A stretch of DNA of 64,000 bases from Acetobacterium tundrae (GCF_008086615.1 NZ_RXYB01000003.1:186001-250000), one strand, 5' to 3'. Positions 45,138 through 54,120 are shown, counted from the stretch's first letter. The notes: generated by a model not told the origin, from the letters alone. A program made the numbers and translations.

Positions 45138-47813
45138 ATGAAAAAGAAAATAAATCAAACGGTGATAAATTCTGTTTCCCCAATAACAGAAAAACTGATT
45201 CAAGCAAGTCGCATGGATGAAGCGACTCTTTTAAACGAAATGAAGGCCTCTATTTGTGGCTACAGCGAAGATGCTGCTGAAATATTGAGAGATCAATACG
45301 GCAGCAATGAAATTTCTCAGGAAAAACAAGAATCCCTGCTATCAAGACTGATTGGTGCTTTTGTCAATCCCTTTACCATTGTTCTTTTTGTCCTTGCCCT
45401 GATATCAATCTTTACCGACGTCATTTTAGTTTCACCTGAAGATCGAAACTATCGAACGGTTATTGTTATTACCTTAATGGTAACCATCAGCGGACTGCTG
45501 CGGTTTATTCAGGAGACACGTTCAAATCAGGCCGCTGAAAAGCTCAAGGCATTGGTTTATACAACGGCAGCTGTTGAACGTAAGGGCGAAGGTAAAAAAG
45601 AAATTAGACTCTCTGAAATTGTCCCTGGCGATATTGTTTATTTAGCCGCCGGTGATATGATCCCCGCGGATGTTCGAATCATTGCCTCTAAAGATTTATT
45701 TATCAGCCAGTCCGCACTCACCGGTGAAAGTGAGCCGGTTGAAAAATGTGTCACCCCAGGAGCATCGGTGGATAACCCCCTGGAATTGGCAAATCTCGCC
45801 TTTATGGGCACAAATGTTGTTAGTGGCTCGGCAACCTGTATTGTGCTGGCAACCGGTGACTATACCTGTTTTGGCTCAATGGCCAAATCGATTACCGGAA
45901 AAAAAGTTGTCACCAGCTTTGATAAAGGTATTAATTCCGTCTCCTGGGTGCTGATTCGTTTTATGATGTTTATGCTCCCGATTGTTTTCTTCCTGAACGG
46001 TTTTACCAAGGGCGACTGGCTTGAAGCCTTTATGTTTGCACTTTCTGTTGCGGTTGGACTAACACCCGAGATGCTGCCGATGATTGTCACCACCAATCTC
46101 GCCAAAGGTGCCGTTGCCCTGGCAAAGAAAAAGACCGTGGTCAAAAATCTTAATTCCATTCAGAACTTTGGCGCCATGGATATATTATGTACCGATAAAA
46201 CGGGAACATTAACACAAGATAAGGTTGTTTTGGAATATCATCTTGATATTCATGGTAACGAAGATGAACGCGTCCTGCGCCATGCTTTTCTAAATAGTTT
46301 TTATCAAACCGGACTTAAAAATCTCATGGATGTCGCCATTTTAGACCGTGCTGATCAAGAACCCTATCAATCACTTAAACAAAAATACGTCAAGGTAGAT
46401 GAAATCCCGTTTGATTTCAATCGCCGCAGGATGAGTGTCGTAATTAGGGATGAACTCGACAAAACCCAGCTCATTACAAAAGGTGCCGTTGAAGAAATGC
46501 TAGCCATTTCTTCCCACGCTGAATATAAAGGTAATGTGGAGCCGATCACCGATTTAATTCGCCATAAAATCCTTAAGACCGTTAAAAAATTAAACAAGTC
46601 GGGGATGCGTGTGATTGCCGTTGCCCAGAAAAACAACCCCTCGGTTGAAAGTGTTTTTTCTGTAAAAGACGAAACCGATATGGTCCTGATGGGTTACCTT
46701 GCTTTTCTGGACCCCCCCAAAGAAACCACTCGCGCAGCGATCAAGGCGCTAAAAAAATATGGTGTTACTGTCAAAGTACTGACCGGTGATAATGATGCGG
46801 TGACCCAGTGTATCTGCAAAAAAGTAGGTTTGAAAGCTGAAAATCTACTCCTCGGTTCGAATATTGATCAAATGGATGATGAATTACTTGCTAAAGAAGT
46901 GGAATCCACCAGTGTCTTTGCCAAACTATCGCCCCAGCAAAAAACCAGGATTGTTCGAATTCTCCGAAAAAACGGCCACGTTGTCGGTTTTATGGGTGAC
47001 GGCATCAACGATGCCGCTGCGATGCGTGAATCTGATGTCGGAATTTCAGTGGATACGGCGGTTGATGTTGCCAAGGAATCGGCTGATATCATTCTTCTTG
47101 AAAAAGATTTGATGGTCCTGAAAGATGGGATTATTGAAGGTCGAAAAACATTTGGCAATATCATCAAATATATTAAAATGACCGCCAGCTCAAATTTCGG
47201 TAATATGTTTTCGGTTGTTGCTGCAAGTGCGTTTTTACCTTTCTTACCGATGCTGCCGGTGCAGATCATTTTATTAAATCTCATCTATGATATCTCCTGC
47301 ATTTCAATTCCTTGGGATAACATGGATAAAGATTATCTGAAGAAACCTCGAAAGTGGGATGCTTCATCGATCGGAAAATTCATGATCTGGATCGGACCAA
47401 CCAGTTCAGTGTTTGATGTGATAACCTTTATTATTATGTTCTTTATTATCTGCCCGGCTGTTGCCGGTGGTGCCTATGGAGCACCCGGTGTTGATAACAT
47501 TCTGTTTGCTTCGCTCTTTAATGCTGGTTGGTTTGTGGAAAGCCTTTGGTCACAAACCCTTGTTATTCATATGATTCGCACCCCTAAAATTCCATTTATC
47601 CAAAGTCGGGCCTCATGGCCAGTTTTATTTACCACCACTCTTGCCATCATAATCGGAACCATTATTCCCTATTCGCCATTCGGAGAATCCCTGCGTATGT
47701 CCGGCATGCCACTCATTTATTTCCCCTGTCTTTTCGGAATGATCTTATGCTATATGATGCTTGCAACCTTTCTTAAAACCATGTATCGAAAACGCTATGG
47801 CGAATTACTTTAA
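45138..47813 (+). CDS. mgtA: Magnesium-translocating P-type ATPase
   Basis: An 891-residue P3-type ATPase of MgtA/MgtB length importing Mg2+. It has the actuator loop LTGES at 194-198, the phosphorylation site TDKTGTLT with Asp353, the nucleotide domain, and the hinge [19 protein letters not shown]. About ten membrane segments are present. GGGAGG precedes the start. An M-box riboswitch and a small leader ORF lie upstream, which strongly supports the magnesium assignment. Confidence 0.96.
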   Translation: MKKKINQTVINSVSPITEKLIQASRMDEATLLNEMKASICGYSEDAAEILRDQYGSNEISQEKQESLLSRLIGAFVNPFTIVLFVLALISIFTDVILVSPEDRNYRTVIVITLMVTISGLLRFIQETRSNQAAEKLKALVYTTAAVERKGEGKKEIRLSEIVPGDIVYLAAGDMIPADVRIIASKDLFISQSALTGESEPVEKCVTPGASVDNPLELANLAFMGTNVVSGSATCIVLATGDYTCFGSMAKSITGKKVVTSFDKGINSVSWVLIRFMMFMLPIVFFLNGFTKGDWLEAFMFALSVAVGLTPEMLPMIVTTNLAKGAVALAKKKTVVKNLNSIQNFGAMDILCTDKTGTLTQDKVVLEYHLDIHGNEDERVLRHAFLNSFYQTGLKNLMDVAILDRADQEPYQSLKQKYVKVDEIPFDFNRRRMSVVIRDELDKTQLITKGAVEEMLAISSHAEYKGNVEPITDLIRHKILKTVKKLNKSGMRVIAVAQKNNPSVESVFSVKDETDMVLMGYLAFLDPPKETTRAAIKALKKYGVTVKVLTGDNDAVTQCICKKVGLKAENLLLGSNIDQMDDELLAKEVESTSVFAKLSPQQKTRIVRILRKNGHVVGFMGDGINDAAAMRESDVGISVDTAVDVAKESADIILLEKDLMVLKDGIIEGRKTFGNIIKYIKMTASSNFGNMFSVVAASAFLPFLPMLPVQIILLNLIYDISCISIPWDNMDKDYLKKPRKWDASSIGKFMIWIGPTSSVFDVITFIIMFFIICPAVAGGAYGAPGVDNILFASLFNAGWFVESLWSQTLVIHMIRTPKIPFIQSRASWPVLFTTTLAIIIGTIIPYSPFGESLRMSGMPLIYFPCLFGMILCYMMLATFLKTMYRKRYGELL

Positions 47814-47824
47814 GGAGCAGGAAA

Positions 47825-48064
47825 ATGATAATAATAGAAAGCAATATCTATGTGGCGATCGGTCTATTCGGAACCTGCGGCTTGATGCTTTTAGGCCTTT
47901 TTTCGACCTATCCAGCTATTAAAGCTTATGAAAAAGGCCGCAATTTTTTAAAATGGTACATCTTTAGTGTTCTGCTTTTTCCGGTGGCCTTGATTGCCTC
48001 GTTTGTCATCAAGAGGAAGCGGAAACATCTTAAACAATCAAAACACAAGACCTCCAAACGGTAA
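47825..48064 (+). CDS. Small two-span membrane protein downstream of mgtA
   Basis: A 79-residue protein with two membrane segments (about 8-28 and 41-61) and a very basic C-terminal tail (KRKRKHLKQSKHKTSKR). It begins 11 bp after the mgtA stop codon with AAGGAG upstream, so it belongs to the Mg-controlled transcript. No family recognised. It could be a small regulator or partner of MgtA, by position only. Confidence 0.65.
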   Translation: MIIIESNIYVAIGLFGTCGLMLLGLFSTYPAIKAYEKGRNFLKWYIFSVLLFPVALIASFVIKRKRKHLKQSKHKTSKR

Positions 48065-48094
48065 TTAAATTCATATTCGCGTCCATTCACATCT

Positions 48095-50080
48095 CTATTT
48101 TACCAGCTTATAATAAGCTTTTGCGGTCCACCAATATACCAGAGCATAGATTAACGCGTAGATTAATGTCACTACAATCGTGCAAATTAAAATCAGTCCG
48201 GTATCGGTGAGCCTGAAGGCTGCCAGCATTTTTGCCATCACCCGGAAGGCAAAGGCAACATGAATGGTTGCTCCCGCCAGAGGCAGGAAAAACACCATCA
48301 GAATCTGCTTTCCAATTGTTTTTTTAACCTCGGCTTTATCCATTCCCACCTTCTGCATGATTTCAAAGCGATCCCGATCCTCATAGCCTTCGGAAATCTG
48401 TTTGAAATAAATAATCAGTACCGTGGCCATCATAAACAATGTTCCCAGAAAAACACCGAGGAATAAGAAGCCGCCAAAAATGGAGTACCATTCCGTTAGC
48501 GAGACATAGTAACTTGCCTTATCGATATCCGGGTTAATTCCTTCAACTTGTTGAAAAACATTTTCCGAAAAAGCGAGTTTCGTTTCATCATTTCCTTCCA
48601 GATTAAAGAATTTTCCAAATAATAAGGACTTACTAGTATTATCAGGATACAGATTATTTTGAATATCCGCGATAACCCCTTCGTCTTTTACAATAATATA
48701 ACAGGTTTTTCCAACCAGTTCAGTTTTCTTATTATTCAGCGGAAATGTCTGGAGATTCTCTTTTACCGAAAAACTACGGTCGCCAAAAGTCATGGTTTTC
48801 TGATTGTAATTATCGCCTACCGAAAAGATCATCACTTCATTTTCGTTTAAAGCCGTAGCCGTGTCACTCATTTTATTATAGTCCTCTAACGGAATCAACC
48901 ATACATCAGTTTTTGTGGTGTAATAATTGGTATCCTTGTCTTCTTTAGCGACGAGATCAGGCATAAAGTGATCGCCTTCTAAAAAAGCGGTCAAATTTCC
49001 AAGTCGAAGATTGATCTGGTCAATCGGATTGACACCCGTCTGCTCCGCTGTTTTCTGGATCGACTCATCTACCAAAGCTTCATCATTTCCGGTATTTTCA
49101 CCAACAAAGAGCATATCAAAATGATATTGATCCCGCATCATATTTTCCTGACCAACATACAAAGATACCGTGGTAGAAATCGTCACCAACACCATGGTGG
49201 ACAAAATACAGATATTGGCCAAGCCCACTGCGTTTTGCTTCATTCGGTAAATCATCCCGGAAACGGAAATAAAATTACGGGATTGATAATAGAAGCTTTT
49301 ATTCTTTTTTAGAACTTTTAGCAAGGCAATGCTGCCAGACGTAAAAAGTGCATAGGTTCCAATAATTACAAAAATCACAGCTACAAAGAACAATAAAATA
49401 GCTTCAATAGGAGATTTTACCGTCAAGGCGATTCCATAACCAATGCCCAGCGAGATGATCCCGAAAAGTGTCACAATCCATGAGGATTTCGGTTCTTTTT
49501 CCCCTTGTTCTCCCCCTTTCAGAAGATTGATGGGATTAGCCATTTTAACCTGAAGAAAATTAGTTAACAGGGTCAGAAAAAAGATGGCCAGAAAAATTCC
49601 AGCCGTAATAAGCAGTCCCCGTCCATCAATATAAAATTGAATGGGCGTTGTAAAATGAAGCAATTTTAGCAGTAGTAAATATAATAGTTTCCCAATTAAG
49701 ATCCCTCCCAATAATCCCAGCGTAAGGCTGACTATCGTCACTACAACTGTTTCATAAAACAAAACCCGGGCGATGTGTTTCTTTTCCATACCCAGTATAC
49801 TGTACAGTCCCAATTCCTTTTTTCGCCGCTTAATTAAAAAGCTGTTGGTGTAAAACAGAAAAATCGTTGAAAAGATACCAATCACAATCGTTCCCAAAAA
49901 TAGGATTGTCTTTAGATTTATCGAACCCGGCATCTCATCCAGCCCTTTGTTTCCATAGAAGGAAATCATGGTATAAAAAGCGATAATCGAACCGATGCAG
50001 GTTAGAATATAGGGTACGTAAGTATCCGCATTTTTTTTCAGATTGGTAAGGGCCAATTTGGGGTAAAATATTTTATTCAC
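48095..50080 (-). CDS. bceB: BceB-type ABC transporter permease
   Basis: A 661-residue FtsX-type permease with ten membrane segments and a large extracellular domain between segments seven and eight (about residues 310-520), the hallmark of Bce-type peptide-antibiotic detoxification permeases. Its start overlaps the bceA stop codon by 8 bp. With the neighbouring kinase and regulator it forms a sensing and resistance module for cell-wall-active peptides such as bacitracin or lantibiotics; the ligand cannot be told. Confidence 0.9.
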   Translation of the reverse strand: MNKIFYPKLALTNLKKNADTYVPYILTCIGSIIAFYTMISFYGNKGLDEMPGSINLKTILFLGTIVIGIFSTIFLFYTNSFLIKRRKKELGLYSILGMEKKHIARVLFYETVVVTIVSLTLGLLGGILIGKLLYLLLLKLLHFTTPIQFYIDGRGLLITAGIFLAIFFLTLLTNFLQVKMANPINLLKGGEQGEKEPKSSWIVTLFGIISLGIGYGIALTVKSPIEAILLFFVAVIFVIIGTYALFTSGSIALLKVLKKNKSFYYQSRNFISVSGMIYRMKQNAVGLANICILSTMVLVTISTTVSLYVGQENMMRDQYHFDMLFVGENTGNDEALVDESIQKTAEQTGVNPIDQINLRLGNLTAFLEGDHFMPDLVAKEDKDTNYYTTKTDVWLIPLEDYNKMSDTATALNENEVMIFSVGDNYNQKTMTFGDRSFSVKENLQTFPLNNKKTELVGKTCYIIVKDEGVIADIQNNLYPDNTSKSLLFGKFFNLEGNDETKLAFSENVFQQVEGINPDIDKASYYVSLTEWYSIFGGFLFLGVFLGTLFMMATVLIIYFKQISEGYEDRDRFEIMQKVGMDKAEVKKTIGKQILMVFFLPLAGATIHVAFAFRVMAKMLAAFRLTDTGLILICTIVVTLIYALIYALVYWWTAKAYYKLVK

Positions 50081-50840
50081 CCTTCACACCCCCTGTTGCC
50101 AGCACCGTGAGGGTCATGGAAATCTTTTGATACATCTCATCATTATTCATGGATCCCCGATAAATCTGGTTGTAGATTTCTCCGTCTTTAATAAAAAGTA
50201 CCCGTTTAGCATGACTTGCCGCGGCAATACTGTGGGTTACCATTAAAATCGTCTGGCCGGCCTCATTGATTTCTGAAAAAATCTTCAAGAGATTCATTGC
50301 CGCCTTTGAATCCAATGCACCGGTGGGTTCATCCGCCAGGATCAGCTTTGGGTTGGTTATCAGAGCCCTTGCCACCGCTGTTCGTTGTTTTTGACCGCCG
50401 GAAATCTCATAAGGGTATTTGGCAAGGATTTCATCAATCCCCAGTTTTTTTGAAAGCGGTTTGAGGCGTTTATTCATTTCTTCATAGGGCTTTTGAGATA
50501 GAACTAAGGGCAGAAATATATTATCCTGAATAGAAAAAGTATCCAGCAAATTAAAATCCTGAAAAACAAAGCCTAAATTGTCCCGACGAAAAGCTGAGAT
50601 TTCACTGTCCTTGATTTTTACGATATTATTTCCATCGAGAAAGACTTCACCCCCGGTAGGCTTGTCGAGAGACGCCAGAATATTCAAAAGGGTTGTTTTC
50701 CCCGAACCCGATTCTCCCATAATTGCCAGATATTCGCCATTTTCCACCGAAAAGCTGACATTACTCAAAGCCTGAACCTGATTTCCACCAAAACGGGTGG
50801 TATAAATTTTTTGCAAACTTTTTACTTCTAAAAGACTCAT
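50073..50840 (-). CDS. bceA: BceA-type ABC transporter ATPase
   Basis: A 255-residue ATPase of the LolD/MacB-like group. Walker A GESGSGKTT, Q-loop FQDFNLLDT, signature SGGQKQRTAVARAL and Walker B LILADEPTGALDS are all intact. GGAGG precedes the start. It pairs with the permease that follows. A BceR-like operator lies about 90 bp upstream of the gene. Confidence 0.93.
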   Translation of the reverse strand: MSLLEVKSLQKIYTTRFGGNQVQALSNVSFSVENGEYLAIMGESGSGKTTLLNILASLDKPTGGEVFLDGNNIVKIKDSEISAFRRDNLGFVFQDFNLLDTFSIQDNIFLPLVLSQKPYEEMNKRLKPLSKKLGIDEILAKYPYEISGGQKQRTAVARALITNPKLILADEPTGALDSKAAMNLLKIFSEINEAGQTILMVTHSIAAASHAKRVLFIKDGEIYNQIYRGSMNNDEMYQKISMTLTVLATGGVKGE

Positions 50841-50861
50841 TGTTGGCCTCCTTCTTTTTAC

Positions 50862-50949
50862 TATACTCAGTATAATAAAAAGGGAAATGCCCCACCATAA
50901 TTCTGGCTTACATTTCCCGTTTTAATCTTACAGTTTTGTAAGATTAAAA
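50862..50949 (-). promoter_or_regulatory. bceA promoter region with BceR-type operator
   Basis: TTACA-N4-TGTAA (50928-50941) is an exact match to the inverted repeat TnACA-N4-TGTAA reported for BceR-like regulators. It lies within a perfect 13-bp stem (50920-50932 with 50937-50949). A -10 like TATACT is at 50869-50874, inside a TATACTcAGTATA palindrome, with no proper -35, fitting an activator-dependent promoter. A second inverted repeat GGGAAATG/CATTTCCC (50882-50889, 50911-50918) lies between. The 13-bp stem also follows the kinase stop codon and could act as a weak terminator. Confidence 0.6.
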
Positions 50950-51960
50950 TAATTCGATATTTTTTCTGGATAAATCAATTTCTATTTTTGTTCCAACTCC
51001 CAATTGGGATTCCACCGAGATCGTGTGAGCCAGCTTATCCAAAACCGATTTGGTGAGATACAAGCCAATTCCCGTCGATTTCTGATCCATTCGTCCATTG
51101 TACCCCGTGAAGCCTCGATCAAAAATCCGATTGATATCTTCAGGATGAATGCCCACCCCGGTGTCCTCGATTACCAGCGTTTTCTCTTTATCTTTATTCA
51201 TGTAGATCGATATTTTCCCTTTGGGTGTATATTTTAAGGCATTGGAAATAATCTGTTCAAGAACCAGCGTCAACCACTTTTTATCGGTAAGCACCGTACA
51301 ATCAATTTCTTCCAATTCCAGAGATATCCGCTTATTGATAAAAATAATACTGTATTTTTTGACACTTCCCTGAATCAGGGCAAGCAAATCATATTCCTTT
51401 AAAATCAGATCTGATGACATGCTTTCCAGCCTCAGATACTGAAGAACCATTTCGACATATTCCTTGATTTTAAACAATTCCTGTCGCAGTTCAGCCGGGG
51501 GACTGGCTTTTTCCGCCTGGGTCTGCAGTAGCAAATCCATTGCTGAAATTGGTGTCTTAATCTGATGGGCCCACAAAGTATAATAGTCATTCAGTTCTTT
51601 CTGATTGTTTTTAGCCTGAACGATCAGCTCAAACCGGCTGTCCACCAGGACCCTGATAGCTTTTTGATATACTTCTTCAATTTCGTCTTTCGGTTTGGGC
51701 AATGGCTTCATTTCCACTAAAATGGCTTCTCTGAATTCTCTCATGCGATGCAGTTTTTTATAATAACTGCTGAAATCCCACACCCCCAAAACAAGAGCCA
51801 GCGCTCCTATCAATTGAATGCTGTAAACAAGCGGTTCCAGGTTAATCTGGTATAAAAAATAGACAATTGCAAAAATAAAGATAAACAGCACAAAAGCTAA
51901 AATCACCCTAATCCGTGCTTTTAAATAAGAAACAATAACTGATCCCAATGAATCTTCCAT
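50944..51960 (-). CDS. bceS: BceS-type intramembrane-sensing histidine kinase
   Basis: A 338-residue kinase with two close membrane segments near the N-terminus (about 16-34 and 39-58) and almost no extracellular loop, as in BceS kinases that sense through the transporter. The H-box is LWAHQIKTPISAM and the ATP lid motifs are DTGVGI and STGIGLYL. Its start abuts the regulator stop codon. Confidence 0.92.
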   Translation of the reverse strand: MEDSLGSVIVSYLKARIRVILAFVLFIFIFAIVYFLYQINLEPLVYSIQLIGALALVLGVWDFSSYYKKLHRMREFREAILVEMKPLPKPKDEIEEVYQKAIRVLVDSRFELIVQAKNNQKELNDYYTLWAHQIKTPISAMDLLLQTQAEKASPPAELRQELFKIKEYVEMVLQYLRLESMSSDLILKEYDLLALIQGSVKKYSIIFINKRISLELEEIDCTVLTDKKWLTLVLEQIISNALKYTPKGKISIYMNKDKEKTLVIEDTGVGIHPEDINRIFDRGFTGYNGRMDQKSTGIGLYLTKSVLDKLAHTISVESQLGVGTKIEIDLSRKNIELF

Positions 51961-51961
51961 C

Positions 51962-52636
51962 TCAATCCTCCACCAGATAACCGCTGCCCTTTTTCGTTGT
52001 GATAAATTCAGTCAGCCCAGCCTCATCCAGCTTTTTTCTTAGCCGGGCAATGTTCACGGTTAACGTATTATCATCCACAAAGCAGTTGTCATCCCATAAG
52101 CGGGTCATCATCTGATCCCGGGAAACCACTTTTCCTTTGTTTTCCAGCAGAATCTTCAGGATCCGGAAATCATTCTTTGTCAGCTCCACCTTTTGTTCCT
52201 GAAATATCAGGCTGGCATCTGAAAGATTTAAAATAGCTCCCCGGTACTCCAATAAATCGGCCTCGCCCTGAAAAGAATAGGCCCGCCGCAGAATGGCCTG
52301 AACCTTGGCCACCAAGACATTCACATCAAAAGGCTTGGCGATAAAGTCATCTCCCCCCATATTCATGGCCATGACGATATTCATATTGTCGCTGTTCGAT
52401 GAAATAAAGATGATCGGCACTTTGGACAGCTTTCTTATTTCAGTACACCAGTGATAGCCGTTAAACAGCGGCAGAGCAATATCCATCAGGACAAGCTGCG
52501 GTGAAAATCGGACAAACTGGTCGATGATTCCATTGAAATCTTCAACCAGCTCCACATCGTAGCCCCAGTTTTCCAGGCATTTTTTGATAGAATTGGCAAT
52601 AATAGCGTCGTCTTCGACGATTAGAATTTTATACAT
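51962..52636 (-). CDS. bceR: BceR-type OmpR-family response regulator
   Basis: About 224 residues: a receiver domain (start MYKILIVEDD; phospho-acceptor Asp in VLMDIALPLFNG) and an OmpR winged helix (NDFRILKILLENKGKVVSRDQMMTRLW). The ATG at 52636 has GGGGTG upstream and the canonical receiver start; an ATG 21 bp earlier lacks an RBS. It probably activates bceAB through the TTACA-N4-TGTAA site. Confidence 0.92.
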   Translation of the reverse strand: MYKILIVEDDAIIANSIKKCLENWGYDVELVEDFNGIIDQFVRFSPQLVLMDIALPLFNGYHWCTEIRKLSKVPIIFISSNSDNMNIVMAMNMGGDDFIAKPFDVNVLVAKVQAILRRAYSFQGEADLLEYRGAILNLSDASLIFQEQKVELTKNDFRILKILLENKGKVVSRDQMMTRLWDDNCFVDDNTLTVNIARLRKKLDEAGLTEFITTKKGSGYLVED

Positions 52637-52736
52637 AACAGCACCCCAACTTTTCATATTCTGGTTTTCTTTATTTGCAATTGAAATTTATTTAAATCCT
52701 CGCTTATTGTCCCGAAACTAGACAAAATACAAACAG

Positions 52737-53450
52737 TTAGATGCTGCCTTCCTCAGCCATTATTTTGACCTGATCAAGAAATTGATCCATCCATTGATTG
52801 TCCTGAGAAATATATTTTTCCTGAGATCGAACTTCTTCCGGTAACTGGACATAGCTGCCCTTGGTCATTTCATCTCCGCAATTTTCAATAAGCGCTTCAA
52901 TAATAGACGAGGTATTTTCTAAATGGAACTGAAAACCGAAAACTCTCTTTTTATAAACGAAGCCCTGATTTTGACAGGCCTTGCTTTCTGCAATAATAAC
53001 TGCCTCTTGCGGCAAATCGGCAAAGGTATCGCCATGCCAATGGAATACTACCGGATTGTCCGGGAAAAATGAAAACAAAGTGGCTTTTCGGGCTTCCGCC
53101 GTAAAAACAATGGGAAACCAGCCAATTTCTTTTTCTTTGTTTTTAACGACCTTTCCGCCAATAACATCGGCAATCAGTTGACTGCCCAGGCACAAGCCGA
53201 TCACCACCTTTTCCATCGCTATGGCTTCTTTTATCAAGTGCTTTTCTCTGGCCAGCCAGGGGTATTTTTGATCTTCATAAATATTCATCGGGCCGCCCAT
53301 TACGACCAGCCAGTCAAATTCAGAAACATCGGGCAGTTTCTCGTCATTATACAAGTGGGTAGCGGTTACTATGCCTTTATTTTTTTCTGCCCATTCCAAA
53401 ATCCTGCTGGGATTTTCAAAGGGTACATGCTGCAAATAATGAATTCTCAT
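52737..53450 (-). CDS. Class I glutamine amidotransferase-like protein (GMP-synthase-type glutaminase domain)
   Basis: A 237-residue stand-alone glutaminase-type domain. The nucleophile Cys lies in GLCLGSQLIADV and the catalytic His-Glu in FGFQFHLENT. There is no synthetase domain, so it resembles gamma-glutamyl hydrolase/GMP-synthase-like amidotransferases of unknown substrate, often linked to polyamine or glutamyl-compound breakdown. GGGGAGG precedes the start. A perfect 40-bp palindrome lies just upstream. Confidence 0.8.
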   Translation of the reverse strand: MRIHYLQHVPFENPSRILEWAEKNKGIVTATHLYNDEKLPDVSEFDWLVVMGGPMNIYEDQKYPWLAREKHLIKEAIAMEKVVIGLCLGSQLIADVIGGKVVKNKEKEIGWFPIVFTAEARKATLFSFFPDNPVVFHWHGDTFADLPQEAVIIAESKACQNQGFVYKKRVFGFQFHLENTSSIIEALIENCGDEMTKGSYVQLPEEVRSQEKYISQDNQWMDQFLDQVKIMAEEGSI

Positions 53451-53469
53451 CCTTACCTCCCCAATCTAC

Positions 53470-53509
53470 TTCTAAATGTTATACTTTTATAAAAGTATAA
53501 CATTTAGAA
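53470..53509. promoter_or_regulatory. Perfect 40-bp palindrome upstream of the amidotransferase gene
   Basis: Two 20-bp arms (53470-53489 and 53490-53509) are exact reverse complements with no spacer. The dyad begins 20 bp upstream of the ATG and overlaps a possible promoter (minus strand TTGTAG, 16 bp, TATACT). A 12-bp palindrome AGAAAGCTTTCT (53506-53517) overlaps its far end. It is a candidate operator for a dimeric regulator, or a leader hairpin that could limit translation. Confidence 0.6.
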
Positions 53510-53561
53510 AGCTTTCTACAAATTCTTTTTTTAATCTCGCGTACAATAAATTGTCAGCATT

Positions 53562-53596
53562 AAAAAAAGCCTATCCTGTTTGGATACGCTTTTTTT
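53562..53596. terminator. Bidirectional hairpin terminator
   Basis: A 15-bp stem with one mismatch (53562-53576 with 53582-53596) made of A-run, GC, TATCC and the complement, closing a 5-nt loop. Runs of seven T occur on either strand. It insulates the amidotransferase gene from transcription coming through the orphan riboswitch. Confidence 0.7.
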
Positions 53597-53602
53597 GATG
53601 GT

Positions 53603-53632
53603 GCTCAAATTTTTGGCCAGAAAAATTTGAGC
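53603..53632. other. Perfect 12-bp hairpin
   Basis: GCTCAAATTTTT and its complement (53603-53614, 53621-53632) close a 6-nt loop GGCCAG. There is no T-run after it on either strand. Part of a series of four hairpins downstream of the orphan cobalamin riboswitch. Confidence 0.5.
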
Positions 53633-53683
53633 GAAGGAATAAAAACATCTATCAAAAATATAAATTAATGAAAGCAATTAAAA

Positions 53684-53711
53684 TTCGGGGATGTCACACA
53701 CCATCCCCGAA
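53684..53711 (-). terminator. Second hairpin terminator after the orphan riboswitch
   Basis: A perfect 10-bp GC-rich stem (53684-53693 with 53702-53711), loop of 8 nt, followed on the minus strand by TTTTAATT. Backs up the first terminator. Confidence 0.6.
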
Positions 53712-53796
53712 AAAGAAGGAAATTAAATACTGACTTGGAGATGTCCTTTTATTCGAAGAGATTCTATTATTTTCTATTGCCTAGGAGAAAAACAAT

Positions 53797-53826
53797 TAAA
53801 AAAATCCTTCTCCAAAGGAGAAGGAT
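53797..53826 (-). terminator. Strong terminator of the orphan B12-riboswitch RNA
   Basis: A perfect 10-bp stem ATCCTTCTCC/GGAGAAGGAT (53817-53826 with 53804-53813), a 3-nt loop and a run of seven Ts on the minus strand. It lies about 50 nt beyond the riboswitch expression region. Confidence 0.85.
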
Positions 53827-53894
53827 AAAAGAATCATACTTAAAACTTAAATATAATGCTCTTACAGTCCTCTAAATCGGAGGTTTTAATAAGA

Positions 53895-54050
53895 AATCAC
53901 TACAAACAGGTCTTCTGGCTCAACAATCAATTTTCCATCTACCCTTCCCGTTAAAGACTTAACAGTGGTTATGAGACGGTCATCATGCATTACAGCTGCG
54001 ATTACAGCAAAGGATTTACACCTTTTTCCCTTGAATATAGGACAAGTTCA
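53895..54050 (-). promoter_or_regulatory. Cobalamin riboswitch 2 (orphan)
   Basis: On the minus strand the conserved parts appear in order: AAAAGGTGTAAATCC, GCTGTAATCGCAGCTGTAA, ACCACTGTT, ACGGGAAGGG and the B12 box AGCCAGAAGACCTG, which lies within 53904-53921. Spacing and order fit the class. No coding gene follows before several terminators. Confidence 0.9.
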
Positions 54051-54066
54051 CTATTTAATTGTGGTT

Positions 54067-54095
54067 ATTATATAATAAGTGCTTCTAGTTGTCAA
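54067..54095 (-). promoter_or_regulatory. Perfect consensus sigma-A promoter for the orphan riboswitch
   Basis: On the minus strand TTGACA (54090-54095), exactly 17 bp, then TATAAT (54067-54072). It lies 26 bp beyond the cbiT stop codon, so the riboswitch RNA does not depend on the upstream operon. Confidence 0.85.
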
Positions 54096-54120
54096 TAAAA
54101 ATCCTGCAAATTATTTACTC

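Larger units (their letters stand above)
53797..54060 (-). ncRNA. Candidate B12-controlled small RNA (riboswitch transcript without a gene)
   Basis: From the predicted start near 54060 to the terminator at 53797 the RNA would be about 265 nt. It contains cobalamin riboswitch 2 and a terminator, and no ORF with an RBS. Downstream to the next gene there are three more hairpins and only very short open frames. Either it is a remnant left after loss of a B12-controlled gene, or a B12-responsive RNA acting in trans. The intact consensus promoter argues against simple decay. Confidence 0.5.

Noticed and set aside
53562-53826. ANTAR-type dual hairpin target as in EutX
   Set aside because: Loops are 3, 5, 6 and 8 nt; the only hexaloop (GGCCAG) lacks the A1/G4 pattern, and no eut or pdu operon is visible here.
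53789-53847. A 13-codon frame (starting MILLSFSF) overlapping the orphan riboswitch terminator
   Set aside because: No RBS, and it is made of the terminator hairpin itself; chance frame.
53451-54060. Riboswitch 2 as a cis-regulator of the glutamine amidotransferase or the Bce module
   Set aside because: At least two strong terminators and a separate candidate promoter with a palindrome lie between, and neither gene is linked to B12.
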